The notes: a model not told the origin generated them from the sequence alone. Counted from the stretch's first letter, positions 1 to 7,304 are shown. The stretch: 13,527 bases of DNA from Planctomycetota bacterium (GCA_030637065.1 DAOVVQ010000079.1:1-13527); one strand, 5' to 3'. Made by a program: numbers and translations.

Positions 1-38
1 ATAAATCGGGACACGCTGCCACCCTTGCTGCGAACTGT
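1..38. repeat. Partial interspersed repeat at the window edge
   Basis: Bases 1-32 are identical to 3261-3292, and bases 19-38 are identical to 3221-3240. It is therefore a truncated copy, or a hybrid, of the palindromic repeat modules found after the first gene. The element starts inside half of a CCCGAT-AA-ATCGGG hairpin and continues into ACACGCTGCCACCC and TTGCTGCG. It flanks the haem-protein locus in direct orientation with the 3261 copy. No transposase is attached, so a REP- or MITE-like non-autonomous repeat is the best description. Confidence 0.7.
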
Positions 39-93
39 ATCTATAGATTGTGTTGCACCCTATGAGGGCCTGGTCTGCTGAAAAGAAGGCTCT

Positions 94-293
94 TCCGAAT
101 AATGCGTTGGTAAGCACTGTGTGAGAAAAATCCTTCGGGGCCCCGCAAAAGCGGGTACAGGTACAACCTGCCTTACGGCAGAACGTACCAGTCCCCGTTT
201 TTGCAACCCAAATTCAGGCCTCTGCCCAAATGATTTTTCTCTGTAAGCCCCGAAAAAACTAAACCAAACTGGAGTACCTACGCATTACCCGGA
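94..293 (+). ncRNA. Candidate structured RNA or 5' leader, class unrecognised
   Basis: This segment folds on paper into a closed, elongated RNA. The closing stem pairs 94-97 with 290-293, 100-107 with 280-287 (eight bp) and 109-112 with 275-278, separated only by 2+2 and 1+1 mismatches. A second helix pairs 123-132 with 232-241 (ten perfect bp). A third pairs 145-155 with 194-204 (eleven bp, one G-U). This is capped by 160-164/185-189 and 168-172/177-181, with a TTAC loop and symmetric AAC/AAC internal loops. Bases 134-141 can also pair with 247-254 (eight bp), which would form a pseudoknot with the second helix. The 3' arm ends 50 nt before the ATG at 343, so it could be the leader of that gene or a free RNA. 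Size and closed ends recall 6S RNA, but I see no decisive signature of 6S, tmRNA, SRP, RNase P or any riboswitch I know. The plus strand is chosen only because the next gene lies on it. Confidence 0.5.
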
Positions 294-342
294 TGAACTG
301 AAAAGAATTGTATTTGGCGGGTGGGTTTGGTAGACTGGGGGT

Positions 343-1707
343 ATGGCGCGAGTATTTTGGACAAATGTCTGCTGGTTGTTGCTGTTTTTGGCAGTGGTGT
401 TAGTTATGCCGTTTCAGGCTTCCCAGGCGGGTTCGACAGCGGGTAAGGGGCGGTTTCGCGGGCAGGTTGAGGCGGATTATCAGCTCCAGGTGCAGGTGCG
501 GACCGCTGATAGCGGCGCAAAAGGGGCGGTTTCGGTGAAAGTCGATGCCGCTGGCGGGTGTGACGGTATTATTACGGGGCAGTGGGGGTTTCATACCGGG
601 CTGGATGATAGGCCGTGGTGGCAGGTCGACTTAGGGCGGGGGCAGGATATCGTGCGGGCGGCTATCTGGAACCGCTGTGATAATAATTCGGCGGCCAGGG
701 CGAAAAATCTGCTGATCCGGCTCTCGGATGACGCAAAGACCTGGCGGACGGTATATCGCCATGACGGAACGGTGTTTTACGGGCACAAGGACGGCAAGCC
801 GCTGATAATCAGTGTGCCCCGGCAAAAGGCCCGGTACGTTCGCATAGAACTGGGCGGCAAGGGCTTTCTTCACCTCGATGAAGTCGAAATATTCGGGCCG
901 GACAACGCGATAAGAAATCTCGCCAGGGGAAAGCCGGCTACGCAAAGCAGCACATCAAAATGGTCCAGCGGCTCGCAGGCTGCTGAGGCGGATATTGCAG
1001 TTCTTGATGATATCGAGTTGGGTAAGCGATGGGCCGGGCGCCGGGAATTGCTGTCGGATCCGCTGCTTGATTTCGATGCGATTTTGTTTACCAAGCGTGT
1101 TCCGGGCAGCTTTACGCACATGTCGGACCAGTATTTGGGCTGGTGGTCGAGGCCGGGCGGCGGGATCTATATCCTTCGCGATTTCAAGACGGATTCGCCA
1201 CGGGTCGAGTGCATCAGCGGCGCTTTTAAGGAAGAGGGCAATTTCCTTCGCCCGACGCTTTCGTACGATGCAAAGAAGGTGCTGTTTGCGTGGTGCAAGT
1301 ATTACCCGGAAGTTGCCGGTATCGAGAACAAGCTGGATAAGAGCAAGATACCGGAGGATTCGTTTTATCATCTGTTCGAGATGAATATTGACGGCAGCGG
1401 CGTGCGGCAACTGACCGGCGGAAAGTATAACGATTTTGACGGGCGGTATCTGCCCGATGGCCGGGTCGTGTTTCTGTCGACGCGCCGCAACCAGGCGATC
1501 CAGGTCGGCAGAGAGAGTGCCGCGATGACCCTGGTCGACGATGAGATGCCGGAGGTCTATGTCCGCTGCGGCGGCGGGGCAAGCCGGCCCTGTGCGGTTT
1601 ATACGCTGCATACCATCGACGCCGGCGGCGGGAACCTTACGGCGATATCGCCTTTTGAGATGTTCGCGTGGGCGATGAGCCACCACGTGAACATCACGAG
1701 CCTTTAG
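343..1707 (+). CDS. N-terminal half of interrupted secreted discoidin/propeller haem protein
   Basis: This 454-residue frame is the front part of one larger gene that continues in the same frame after a TAG. Residues 1-30 form a signal peptide: MARVFW, a hydrophobic core, then QASQAG. Residues about 50-185 are an F5/8 type C (discoidin) carbohydrate-binding-like domain, with PWWQVDLG at 91-98 and ARYVRIEL at 163-170. NLARGKPATQSS at 192-203 looks like the start of a second, curtailed discoidin repeat. From about 225, LGKRW and SDPLLDF lead into a TolB/PD40-like beta-propeller with the blade motifs RPTLSYDAKKVLF (303-315) and DGRYLPDGRVVFLS (366-379). It ends at ISPFEMFAW plus about 13 unconvincing residues. 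Translated alone, it would lack half the propeller and both haem sites. The start ATG at 343 gives an intact signal peptide and is preceded by a G-rich TGGGGGT. Role inferred: exported, probably polymer-binding, redox protein. Confidence 0.8.
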   Translation: MARVFWTNVCWLLLFLAVVLVMPFQASQAGSTAGKGRFRGQVEADYQLQVQVRTADSGAKGAVSVKVDAAGGCDGIITGQWGFHTGLDDRPWWQVDLGRGQDIVRAAIWNRCDNNSAARAKNLLIRLSDDAKTWRTVYRHDGTVFYGHKDGKPLIISVPRQKARYVRIELGGKGFLHLDEVEIFGPDNAIRNLARGKPATQSSTSKWSSGSQAAEADIAVLDDIELGKRWAGRRELLSDPLLDFDAILFTKRVPGSFTHMSDQYLGWWSRPGGGIYILRDFKTDSPRVECISGAFKEEGNFLRPTLSYDAKKVLFAWCKYYPEVAGIENKLDKSKIPEDSFYHLFEMNIDGSGVRQLTGGKYNDFDGRYLPDGRVVFLSTRRNQAIQVGRESAAMTLVDDEMPEVYVRCGGGASRPCAVYTLHTIDAGGGNLTAISPFEMFAWAMSHHVNITSL

Positions 1708-1713
1708 TCCCTT

Positions 1714-3072
1714 TTGGATGATGTCGACCGGGACAATATGCCGTTTATGAGCCTGTGGTCGATGCACCCGGACGGGACCAATGCCCGGATCGTCTACGGC
1801 AATTTTACGCGGAGTCCGCACTGCACGTTCGAGCCGCGTTCGATCCCGAATTCCCCCAGGATCGTTTTTACCGCTACCGGTCATCATTCTCACACGATAG
1901 GCAGCCTGGTCCTGCTCGACCCGACGCAGGGCAGCGAGGGCAATGACCCGGTTACGCGACTGACGCCGGAGGTTGCTTTTCCGGAGATCGAGGGCTGGCC
2001 CAAGGCATTTTACGCCAATCCATGGCCGCTGTCGGAGAGGCTTTACCTGGTCTCGTGGGGCCCGGAGCCTGACCCGAAACAGGGCAAGATGCGGTCAGAG
2101 AACGGGATGGGGATATATGTATATGACAGCAGCGGCCAGTTGGAACTGCTCTATCGCGATCCGGATATTTCGTCGATGTACCCGATCCCGCTTCGCTGGC
2201 AGAAGAAGCCGCCCACCATCCCGAGTACGGTTGACTGGCAGGACCGCCAGGAAGGTCGGTTTTTTGTCTCGGATGTTTATCGGGGATTGCGGACCGTTAA
2301 GCGAGGCGATATCAAGGCTCTTCGGATAATTGCGATCCCGCCGAAGACGCATCCGACGATGAATTCTCCCGTCCTTGGCCTGACGCGCGACGACCCGGGC
2401 AAGTGCGTTTTGGGCACGGTTCCGGTCGAGGCGGACGGCTCGGCGTATTTCCGTGTTCCCTCCGGGGTGATCGTTTTCTTCCAGGCGCTGGATGCCGAGG
2501 GCAAGGCCGTCCAGACGATGCGGAGCGCCACCTACGCCCAGCCGGGCCAGACGGTAGGCTGCATCGGCTGTCACGAATCGCGTCAGGATGCACCGCCGCC
2601 GAAGGATCTGGTCGCCCTTAGACGTGAGCCGTCGATGATCAAACCTGCGCCGGTGGGGTCATGGCCCCTGCGGTTCGACAAACTGGTTCAGCCGGTTCTC
2701 GATCGCCGCTGCGTTAGCTGCCACGATCCGAAAGGAGACGTTCGGCAGGCGGGTGAGTTCGACCTGACCGCTGACAAGGCATACGATTCGCTCATCCATT
2801 TCGGTAAGCCCAGCATATACGACCATGTTATGGCCCGGTACAAGGAGGGCATTTCGCAGGAAGGGGCCTGTGTCGCCGGGCAAAGCCAACTGCTCGCCAA
2901 GATCGCCACCGGCGACGAACACGCCGATATCGAGCTTGACGCCGAGGACCTCGAACGTCTGATCACATGGATGGACACCTACGCCCAGCGACTCGGCTCA
3001 TTTAGCGACGCCCAGGAGCAGGAACTGCTCGATCTTCGCAAAAAGTATGCATATCTGTTGGATGCCGAGTAG
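1714..3072 (+). CDS. C-terminal half of the same protein: HZS-alpha-like di-haem region
   Basis: This is the in-frame continuation of the gene that starts at 343, separated by the TAG at 1705-1707. The first usable starts, TTG 1714 and ATG 1738, have no ribosome-binding site, and the product would have no signal peptide. It is therefore best read as the broken back half. DRDNMPFMSLW and the following HCTFEPRSIP and IVFTATGHHSHT segments complete the propeller. About residues 180-280 match the remembered hydrazine-synthase-alpha middle domain. Two c-type haem motifs follow, CIGCH at 283-287 (bases 2560-2574) and CVSCH at 333-337 (bases 2710-2724). The C-terminus (LERLITWMD and beyond) is typical of HzsA-like planctomycete proteins. 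Haem attachment would require export, which the separated half could not achieve. Full length without the stop is 909 codons. If the stop is a sequence error, the product is one periplasmic di-haem protein. The actual substrate is unknown. Confidence 0.8.
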   Translation: MDDVDRDNMPFMSLWSMHPDGTNARIVYGNFTRSPHCTFEPRSIPNSPRIVFTATGHHSHTIGSLVLLDPTQGSEGNDPVTRLTPEVAFPEIEGWPKAFYANPWPLSERLYLVSWGPEPDPKQGKMRSENGMGIYVYDSSGQLELLYRDPDISSMYPIPLRWQKKPPTIPSTVDWQDRQEGRFFVSDVYRGLRTVKRGDIKALRIIAIPPKTHPTMNSPVLGLTRDDPGKCVLGTVPVEADGSAYFRVPSGVIVFFQALDAEGKAVQTMRSATYAQPGQTVGCIGCHESRQDAPPPKDLVALRREPSMIKPAPVGSWPLRFDKLVQPVLDRRCVSCHDPKGDVRQAGEFDLTADKAYDSLIHFGKPSIYDHVMARYKEGISQEGACVAGQSQLLAKIATGDEHADIELDAEDLERLITWMDTYAQRLGSFSDAQEQELLDLRKKYAYLLDAE

Positions 3073-3090
3073 GAACAGCAATCCGTCAGC

Positions 3091-3111
3091 ATGGGTAACA
3101 AAGTTACCCAT
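3091..3111. repeat. Perfect 9-bp hairpin just after the haem-protein gene
   Basis: ATGGGTAAC (3091-3099) and GTTACCCAT (3103-3111) form a perfect nine-base stem around an AAA loop, 18 bases after the stop codon at 3070-3072. It has no T-tract, so it is not a canonical intrinsic terminator. It could protect the 3' end of the mRNA or be a REP-like unit. It lies next to the palindrome mosaic that starts at 3127. Confidence 0.6.
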
Positions 3112-3126
3112 CCTACGCGCTCAATT

Positions 3127-3296
3127 GGGTGGCAGCGTGTTTGGCGAAGCCAAACCGATGGTGGGCGCCGGTGTGCATACGCCCATCGGTTTGCTGCGCA
3201 AATCCCGATGTACATCGGGACCACCCTTGCTGCGAACTGTGTATACGCCCATCGGTCCCGATAAATCGGGACACGCTGCCACCCTTGCTGCGGGCT
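3127..3296. repeat. Mosaic of palindromic repeat modules
   Basis: The block is bounded by inverted copies of a 14-mer, GGGTGGCAGCGTGT at 3127-3140 and its exact complement at 3271-3284. Inside are a hairpin GTTTGGC-GAA-GCCAAAC (3139-3155), an 18-bp perfect palindrome TCCCGATGTACATCGGGA (3203-3220) and a hairpin TCCCGAT-AA-ATCGGGA (3256-3271). Two modules are arranged nearly in tandem. GTGCATACGCCCATCGGT at 3173 recurs with one change at 3239, and CCACCCTTGCTGCG at 3221 recurs at 3279. The last module is repeated at bases 1-32. Together with the hairpin at 3091, this accounts for most of the first half of the 406-base gap 3073-3478. No coding sequence is apparent in the gap. This is the architecture of a REP/MITE-like element; mobility is inference. 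Confidence 0.7.
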
Positions 3297-3323
3297 GGAT
3301 GCCTTGTTTCTTGTTATTGTGTA

Positions 3324-3384
3324 TTGACAACATTCCGGGGATTGGGCTCTTTAATTTGCATAAGAAGGTGGGATATGCTAAAAT
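3324..3384 (+). promoter_or_regulatory. Weak promoter candidates upstream of the sigma/kinase operon
   Basis: A perfect TTGACA lies at 3324-3329, but the nearest AT-rich hexamer, TTTAAT at 3350-3355, is 20 bases away. A second pairing is TTGCAT (3356-3361) with TAAAAT (3379-3384) at exactly 17 bases; its -10 is good and its -35 poor. Either would give a leader of roughly 90-120 nt before the sigma-factor gene. ECF operons are often autoregulated from non-canonical promoters, so these housekeeping-type matches are only suggestive. Confidence 0.25.
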
Positions 3385-3478
3385 TGGGGCAGGTATCGCA
3401 GGTGTGATGGTGCAGGCAGTATTCGTTTAAATTAGTTGTGGAGTTCTGGAAATCGATACTTCCGACAAAAATGGGCAG

Positions 3479-4084
3479 TTGCGGGCGGGTCTGGAACGGG
3501 CAGATATGGAGGCTCTTGCCGAGCTTTTTTCTCTTCACCGCGAGCGTTTGTGGCGAATAGTCAATTTTCGGCTTGACAGCCGTCTGTTGGGCAGGATCAA
3601 TCCGGACGACATTCTCCAGGAAAGCTATCTCGCGGCCTCTCAGAGGATCAAGCACTACGCGGGCCTGCCGTCTTCGCCGTTTATCTGGCTGAGGATGATC
3701 GTGCATCAAACGGTAGCGCAGGTTCATCGCCGGCACCTCACCGCTCAGATGCGGGATGTGGATCGCGAAGTTCCACTGGATAAACCCTACGACCGCTATG
3801 CCACTTCGCAATCGCTGAGTTTCCATTTGACCGGCCACCTTACGTCGCCGAGCCAGGCGGCTATTCGGGCTGAGATGGTCAATGAGGTCGAGCAGGCGAT
3901 CAAGACGATGGACGAGGTCGACCAGGAGGTTCTGGCCCTGCGACACTTCGAGGAGCTTACCAACCATGAAGTAGCGGAGGTTCTGGATATCGATAAGACG
4001 GCCGCCAGCAACCGGTACATCCGCGCTATCCAGCGGCTCAAGGAAATTTTGTCGGAGATACCCGGCTATAGCGAACAGGAATAA
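3479..4084 (+). CDS. ECF-type RNA polymerase sigma factor
   Basis: The product, about 201 residues, is a sigma-70-family ECF factor that would direct RNA polymerase to a dedicated promoter set. Sigma region 2 begins at residue ~11 (EALAELF) and includes NPDDILQESYLAA (41-53) and the WLRMIVHQTV helix. Region 4 is the C-terminal helix-turn-helix, VDQEVLALRHFEELTNHEVAEVLDI through the ASNRYIRAIQRLKEIL recognition helix. There is no anti-sigma gene. Instead it is followed after one base by a Ser/Thr kinase, the arrangement seen in kinase-linked planctomycete ECF groups, where phosphorylation is thought to replace an anti-sigma factor. The start is uncertain. TTG 3479 trims the usual N-terminus, the frame is open back to 3431 with only CTG 3446 as another candidate, and ATG 3506 would remove part of region 2. 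No clear Shine-Dalgarno decides this. Confidence 0.85.
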   Translation: MRAGLERADMEALAELFSLHRERLWRIVNFRLDSRLLGRINPDDILQESYLAASQRIKHYAGLPSSPFIWLRMIVHQTVAQVHRRHLTAQMRDVDREVPLDKPYDRYATSQSLSFHLTGHLTSPSQAAIRAEMVNEVEQAIKTMDEVDQEVLALRHFEELTNHEVAEVLDIDKTAASNRYIRAIQRLKEILSEIPGYSEQE

Positions 4085-4085
4085 T

Positions 4086-7064
4086 ATGACCCAGGAACAG
4101 GCAGATCGTGACCCATTGGAAGTTCTTGCCGATCGCTTCCTTCAGGAGCAGCGTCAGGGCAAGTGCCCTTCCATCTCGGACTACGCCAACGAGCATCCGG
4201 AGCTGGCGGAACATATCCGCGAACTTTTTCCGACGATAACCGCCATGGAGCAGTTGAAGTTCAGTCGCGAAACAATCTCGAGCGGCGGAGTATATCTGGG
4301 CTCGATGAGGCTCGAACATTTGGGTGATTTTCGGATAATTCGCGAGATCGGACGGGGCGGAATGGGAATCGTCTTCGAGGCCGAGCAGCAGTCACTCGGT
4401 CGGCGGGTGGCGATCAAGGTACTGCCGAGGCAATCGCTGCTGCGGCCCAAGGATCTCGAGCGATTCACCCGTGAGGCCCGCATCGTGGCGAGTCTTCACC
4501 ACACGAATATCGTCGAGGTCTTCGGTGTCGGACAGGAGGATGGATTTCATTATTATGTCATGCAGCTTGTCCACGGCGTGGGGCTGGAAAAAGTGATCGC
4601 GGAACTGCACACCAGGAGACACCGGAGCAAGATCGATCGGCGGACTGCACGGATAAAGGCAAGGGCAACGACCAAAGCCAAACACGACAGCACCTCCATC
4701 GAGCAGGTTGTCAGCGGCTTGTTCAGCCTGGACGATGGGCCGCCGGAGAATGAAACGGGTTCATCCGATGGCGCCTCGCCCGCAGCCAAAGCAAATGAGC
4801 CGATGAGCGAGCGGACAGGCGAAAGCGACAGGCCTGCCGGGACGGAAGCGGAATCGGGAGAGGTTAAGAGCGATTCTTCCGCGACGCAGGCCGGCCATGA
4901 CGGTGAGTTTCGGTTGGGCCGGCGGTACTTCGACGATGTGGCAAAGATAGGATTGCAGGTCGCCGACGCCCTTGCCCACGCCCACAGCCGCGGGATACTG
5001 CACCAGGACATCAAGCCGGCCAACCTGCTTATCGATTATCACAACATCGTATACGTTACGGATTTCGGTTTGGCCAAGGCGGTCCAGGCCGGCGATGCGA
5101 CACAAACCGCTGGGATCACCGGTACGCTGCGGTACATCTCACCGGAGCAGTTTCAGGGCCGCACGGACGCCCGAAGCGATATATACGGTCTTGGCCTTAC
5201 GCTGTATGAACTGCTGGCGCTGCGACCGGCCTATGAGGGTCCGGACCGAAACACGCTGATAAACCGTATCAACACTTCGGATCCGGTTCGTCTTGGCAAG
5301 CTCAACCGGCGGATCCCGCGCGACCTTGAGACTATCGTACAAAAGGCGATCGCCCGCAACCCCGATAACCGCTACCAATATGTGCGTGAATTTGGCGAGG
5401 ACCTCAAATGCTTCCTGGAAGACAGGCCGATCCGCGCCCGTCGCGTCGGCTCGATAGAACGGTTCTGGCGATGGTCGCGTCGCAATCCGGCGATTGCCTC
5501 GCTGACCGCAGCGACGATGTTTCTGATCGTACTTGCCGCCATAGTGGCGACGACGGGGTATATAAACACGAACAGGGCGCTGATTGGCCAGGAGATCGAG
5601 CGTGAGCGGGCCCAGGCGAACGCGGACCTTGCGATGAAAGCCTTAAACAGGATGTTCGAACGGTTCAATCCCAACCAGATCACGGCTGTGTCGGGACTGA
5701 CGGTAGATAAGGGCGAAGGTATAACCATGCTGATCCCCACCCCGCCGGTCCTGTCCGGAGAAGTTGCAGAGCTGCTTAAAGATATGCTTACGTTTTACAG
5801 ACGGATCGCCAACGCAGAACCTTACGACCACGCGCTTCGGCAAAGGATCGCCAGAGCAAACGAACGCGTAGGCTCCATACGCCAGCTTCTCGGACTGCAT
5901 AACCTGGCCGCCTCATCTTACAAACGGGCGATCTATATCTACCGGATGCGATATGGCGACCTCGGGCAGGAAGACAGCTTCATGTTAGAATCCGCAAGGA
6001 TTTACAATAGTTTAGGTCAACTATACCTGTCGACCGGGAGCAGGAACGATGCCTGCGTGGCGCATCTTGAAGCACTGCGGGCGCTTCAGCCGAATGCCGG
6101 GACGATTTCCGATCGTCCCGCAATAAGGTACGAACTGGCGCGAACACATTATCTGCTGGGCTCTGGAGGATACGACGATCTGGACGCATCGTCGCTCGAT
6201 GAGGGGCAGGATTCGACTTCCGCCGGTGAATCTTCGCGACCCGGACAACTGTCGCCAGTGACTATTAACAGGCTGGAACTGGAAGCAAGACAACGTGAGC
6301 CGGATGTGCACCTGCAAACGGCAATTGAGATCATGGAGGGGTTGTTGGCGGAAGATGCGGACAATCCCGATTATCACCTTATAACGGCGCTTTGCCATCG
6401 GAACATGTCTTCGATGTTTAGCCAGGGCGATCCTTATGTGGCGGGAGGATCTTTGACCACGGCGACGGTCATTCTTGAAAAGCTTGTCGTTGATCACCCG
6501 GAGATGCCCGACTACCGGTACCACTTAGCCGAAACATACGCCACATTTGACTTAAAGGAGGACTTGTCTGAGTCTTCATATCAGGTCATCGAAGATCGTC
6601 TCAACAAGGCATTAGCCATTTCGGAAGGCCTTTCCGCCGAGTACCCTGACATACCTCACTACACCGTTTCTCAGGCCCATATTTATCACCATACAGGGAC
6701 AATTATGCAACGAACCCTGCGGTGGGATGAAGCGGAAAGGAATTATCAGAAGTCGGCCAGGCTTTACAAAGCTTTGGTGGGCCGATTTCCCGACACTGTG
6801 TCCTATAAGGTCCGGCTTGCGGCGTTTCGTCTTACGCTTGCCAATCTGCTGGTTCGCGATCAGCGGCTGGCGGAGGTCCGGTCTATACTCAAAGATTCTA
6901 TCAAAATGCTATCAGAGATACCCTCATCCAGCAGCAACCGCCAGGCTGTCGACGAGCTATTGGCGCAAACGCGACAGGCATTTGAGCTTGCCGGCGGCGA
7001 GGACACACAAAAGCCATCGAAATCGCGAAAGCCAGGTGATGGCTCGGGGATATTTAAGAAATAA
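4086..7064 (+). CDS. Membrane-anchored Ser/Thr protein kinase with TPR-like sensor region
   Basis: This 992-residue kinase has a cytoplasmic catalytic domain, one membrane span and a long C-terminal repeat region. Residues 1-60 form the small helical head (SISDYANEHPELAEHI) common in planctomycete kinases. The kinase fold runs about 83-445, with glycine loop GRGGMG at 89-94, VAIK lysine 111, alpha-C glutamate about 130, catalytic HQDIKPAN at 306-313, DFG at 326-328 and SPE at 352-354. The catalytic loop has Q where most relatives have R (HRD), so it is a non-RD kinase. An insert of about 100 residues (172-275) separates the N-lobe/hinge from the rest. Its first part is basic and its second part acidic and Ser/Glu/Gly rich. 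A transmembrane helix lies at about 470-492, followed by a charged stretch and TPR-like helices (SSYKRAIYIYR, YNSLGQLYLSTG). It starts one base after the sigma-factor stop, with AGGA at 4077-4080, so the two are translationally coupled. It probably phosphorylates the sigma factor or a partner; this is inference from gene pairing. Confidence 0.88.
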   Translation: MTQEQADRDPLEVLADRFLQEQRQGKCPSISDYANEHPELAEHIRELFPTITAMEQLKFSRETISSGGVYLGSMRLEHLGDFRIIREIGRGGMGIVFEAEQQSLGRRVAIKVLPRQSLLRPKDLERFTREARIVASLHHTNIVEVFGVGQEDGFHYYVMQLVHGVGLEKVIAELHTRRHRSKIDRRTARIKARATTKAKHDSTSIEQVVSGLFSLDDGPPENETGSSDGASPAAKANEPMSERTGESDRPAGTEAESGEVKSDSSATQAGHDGEFRLGRRYFDDVAKIGLQVADALAHAHSRGILHQDIKPANLLIDYHNIVYVTDFGLAKAVQAGDATQTAGITGTLRYISPEQFQGRTDARSDIYGLGLTLYELLALRPAYEGPDRNTLINRINTSDPVRLGKLNRRIPRDLETIVQKAIARNPDNRYQYVREFGEDLKCFLEDRPIRARRVGSIERFWRWSRRNPAIASLTAATMFLIVLAAIVATTGYINTNRALIGQEIERERAQANADLAMKALNRMFERFNPNQITAVSGLTVDKGEGITMLIPTPPVLSGEVAELLKDMLTFYRRIANAEPYDHALRQRIARANERVGSIRQLLGLHNLAASSYKRAIYIYRMRYGDLGQEDSFMLESARIYNSLGQLYLSTGSRNDACVAHLEALRALQPNAGTISDRPAIRYELARTHYLLGSGGYDDLDASSLDEGQDSTSAGESSRPGQLSPVTINRLELEARQREPDVHLQTAIEIMEGLLAEDADNPDYHLITALCHRNMSSMFSQGDPYVAGGSLTTATVILEKLVVDHPEMPDYRYHLAETYATFDLKEDLSESSYQVIEDRLNKALAISEGLSAEYPDIPHYTVSQAHIYHHTGTIMQRTLRWDEAERNYQKSARLYKALVGRFPDTVSYKVRLAAFRLTLANLLVRDQRLAEVRSILKDSIKMLSEIPSSSSNRQAVDELLAQTRQAFELAGGEDTQKPSKSRKPGDGSGIFKK

Positions 7065-7304
7065 GCCGCAAACGACTTTGGCGTCTTTTGATGCATGGGG
7101 AAGGAGCGGGGGTTATTGGGCACAATTTCTGTGATATACGGCGGCTTGGGAAATAATCTGCCTTGCTCCTGCGTTTATGCAAGAGGCGATGGGCCTCGAT
7201 GACAGGAGGTTGCTGCGCAGACGGGTATTAAAGGTGGTTTAGGCCCTGATTTGGAGGCGAGGGCGGGATTTTGACGAGAAATATTTGGAATAATGTCAAA
7301 CTTA

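Noticed and set aside
94..293. Assignment of the structured segment to 6S, tmRNA, SRP or a known riboswitch
   Set aside because: Length and closed ends vaguely suit 6S RNA. I could not find the diagnostic conserved bases of any of these classes, so no family name is given.
1705..1707. TAG as a recoded (read-through) codon or reassigned amber
   Set aside because: TAG is used as an ordinary terminal stop at 3070-3072, 10531-10533 and 12510-12512 in this window, so global reassignment is unlikely. The residues around 1705 are also abnormal, which points to damage or sequence error and not programmed recoding.
955..1893. Long antisense open frame (312 codons) opposite the haem-protein gene
   Set aside because: It is Arg/Pro/His-rich without recognisable motifs and lies opposite strongly family-like coding sequence. 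It is a by-product of codon bias.
343..3072. Hydrazine synthase alpha subunit, implying anammox
   Set aside because: Only the fold and haem arrangement are similar. There is an added discoidin domain, no HzsB or HzsC gene nearby, and HZS-alpha-like proteins are widespread in non-anammox planctomycetes.
3091..3111. Intrinsic terminator of the haem-protein gene
   Set aside because: The stem is perfect but no T-tract follows, so it was listed as a hairpin repeat instead.
3173..3296. CRISPR-like tandem repeats
   Set aside because: There are only two imperfect units, the repeats themselves contain different palindromes, the spacing is uneven and no cas gene is present.
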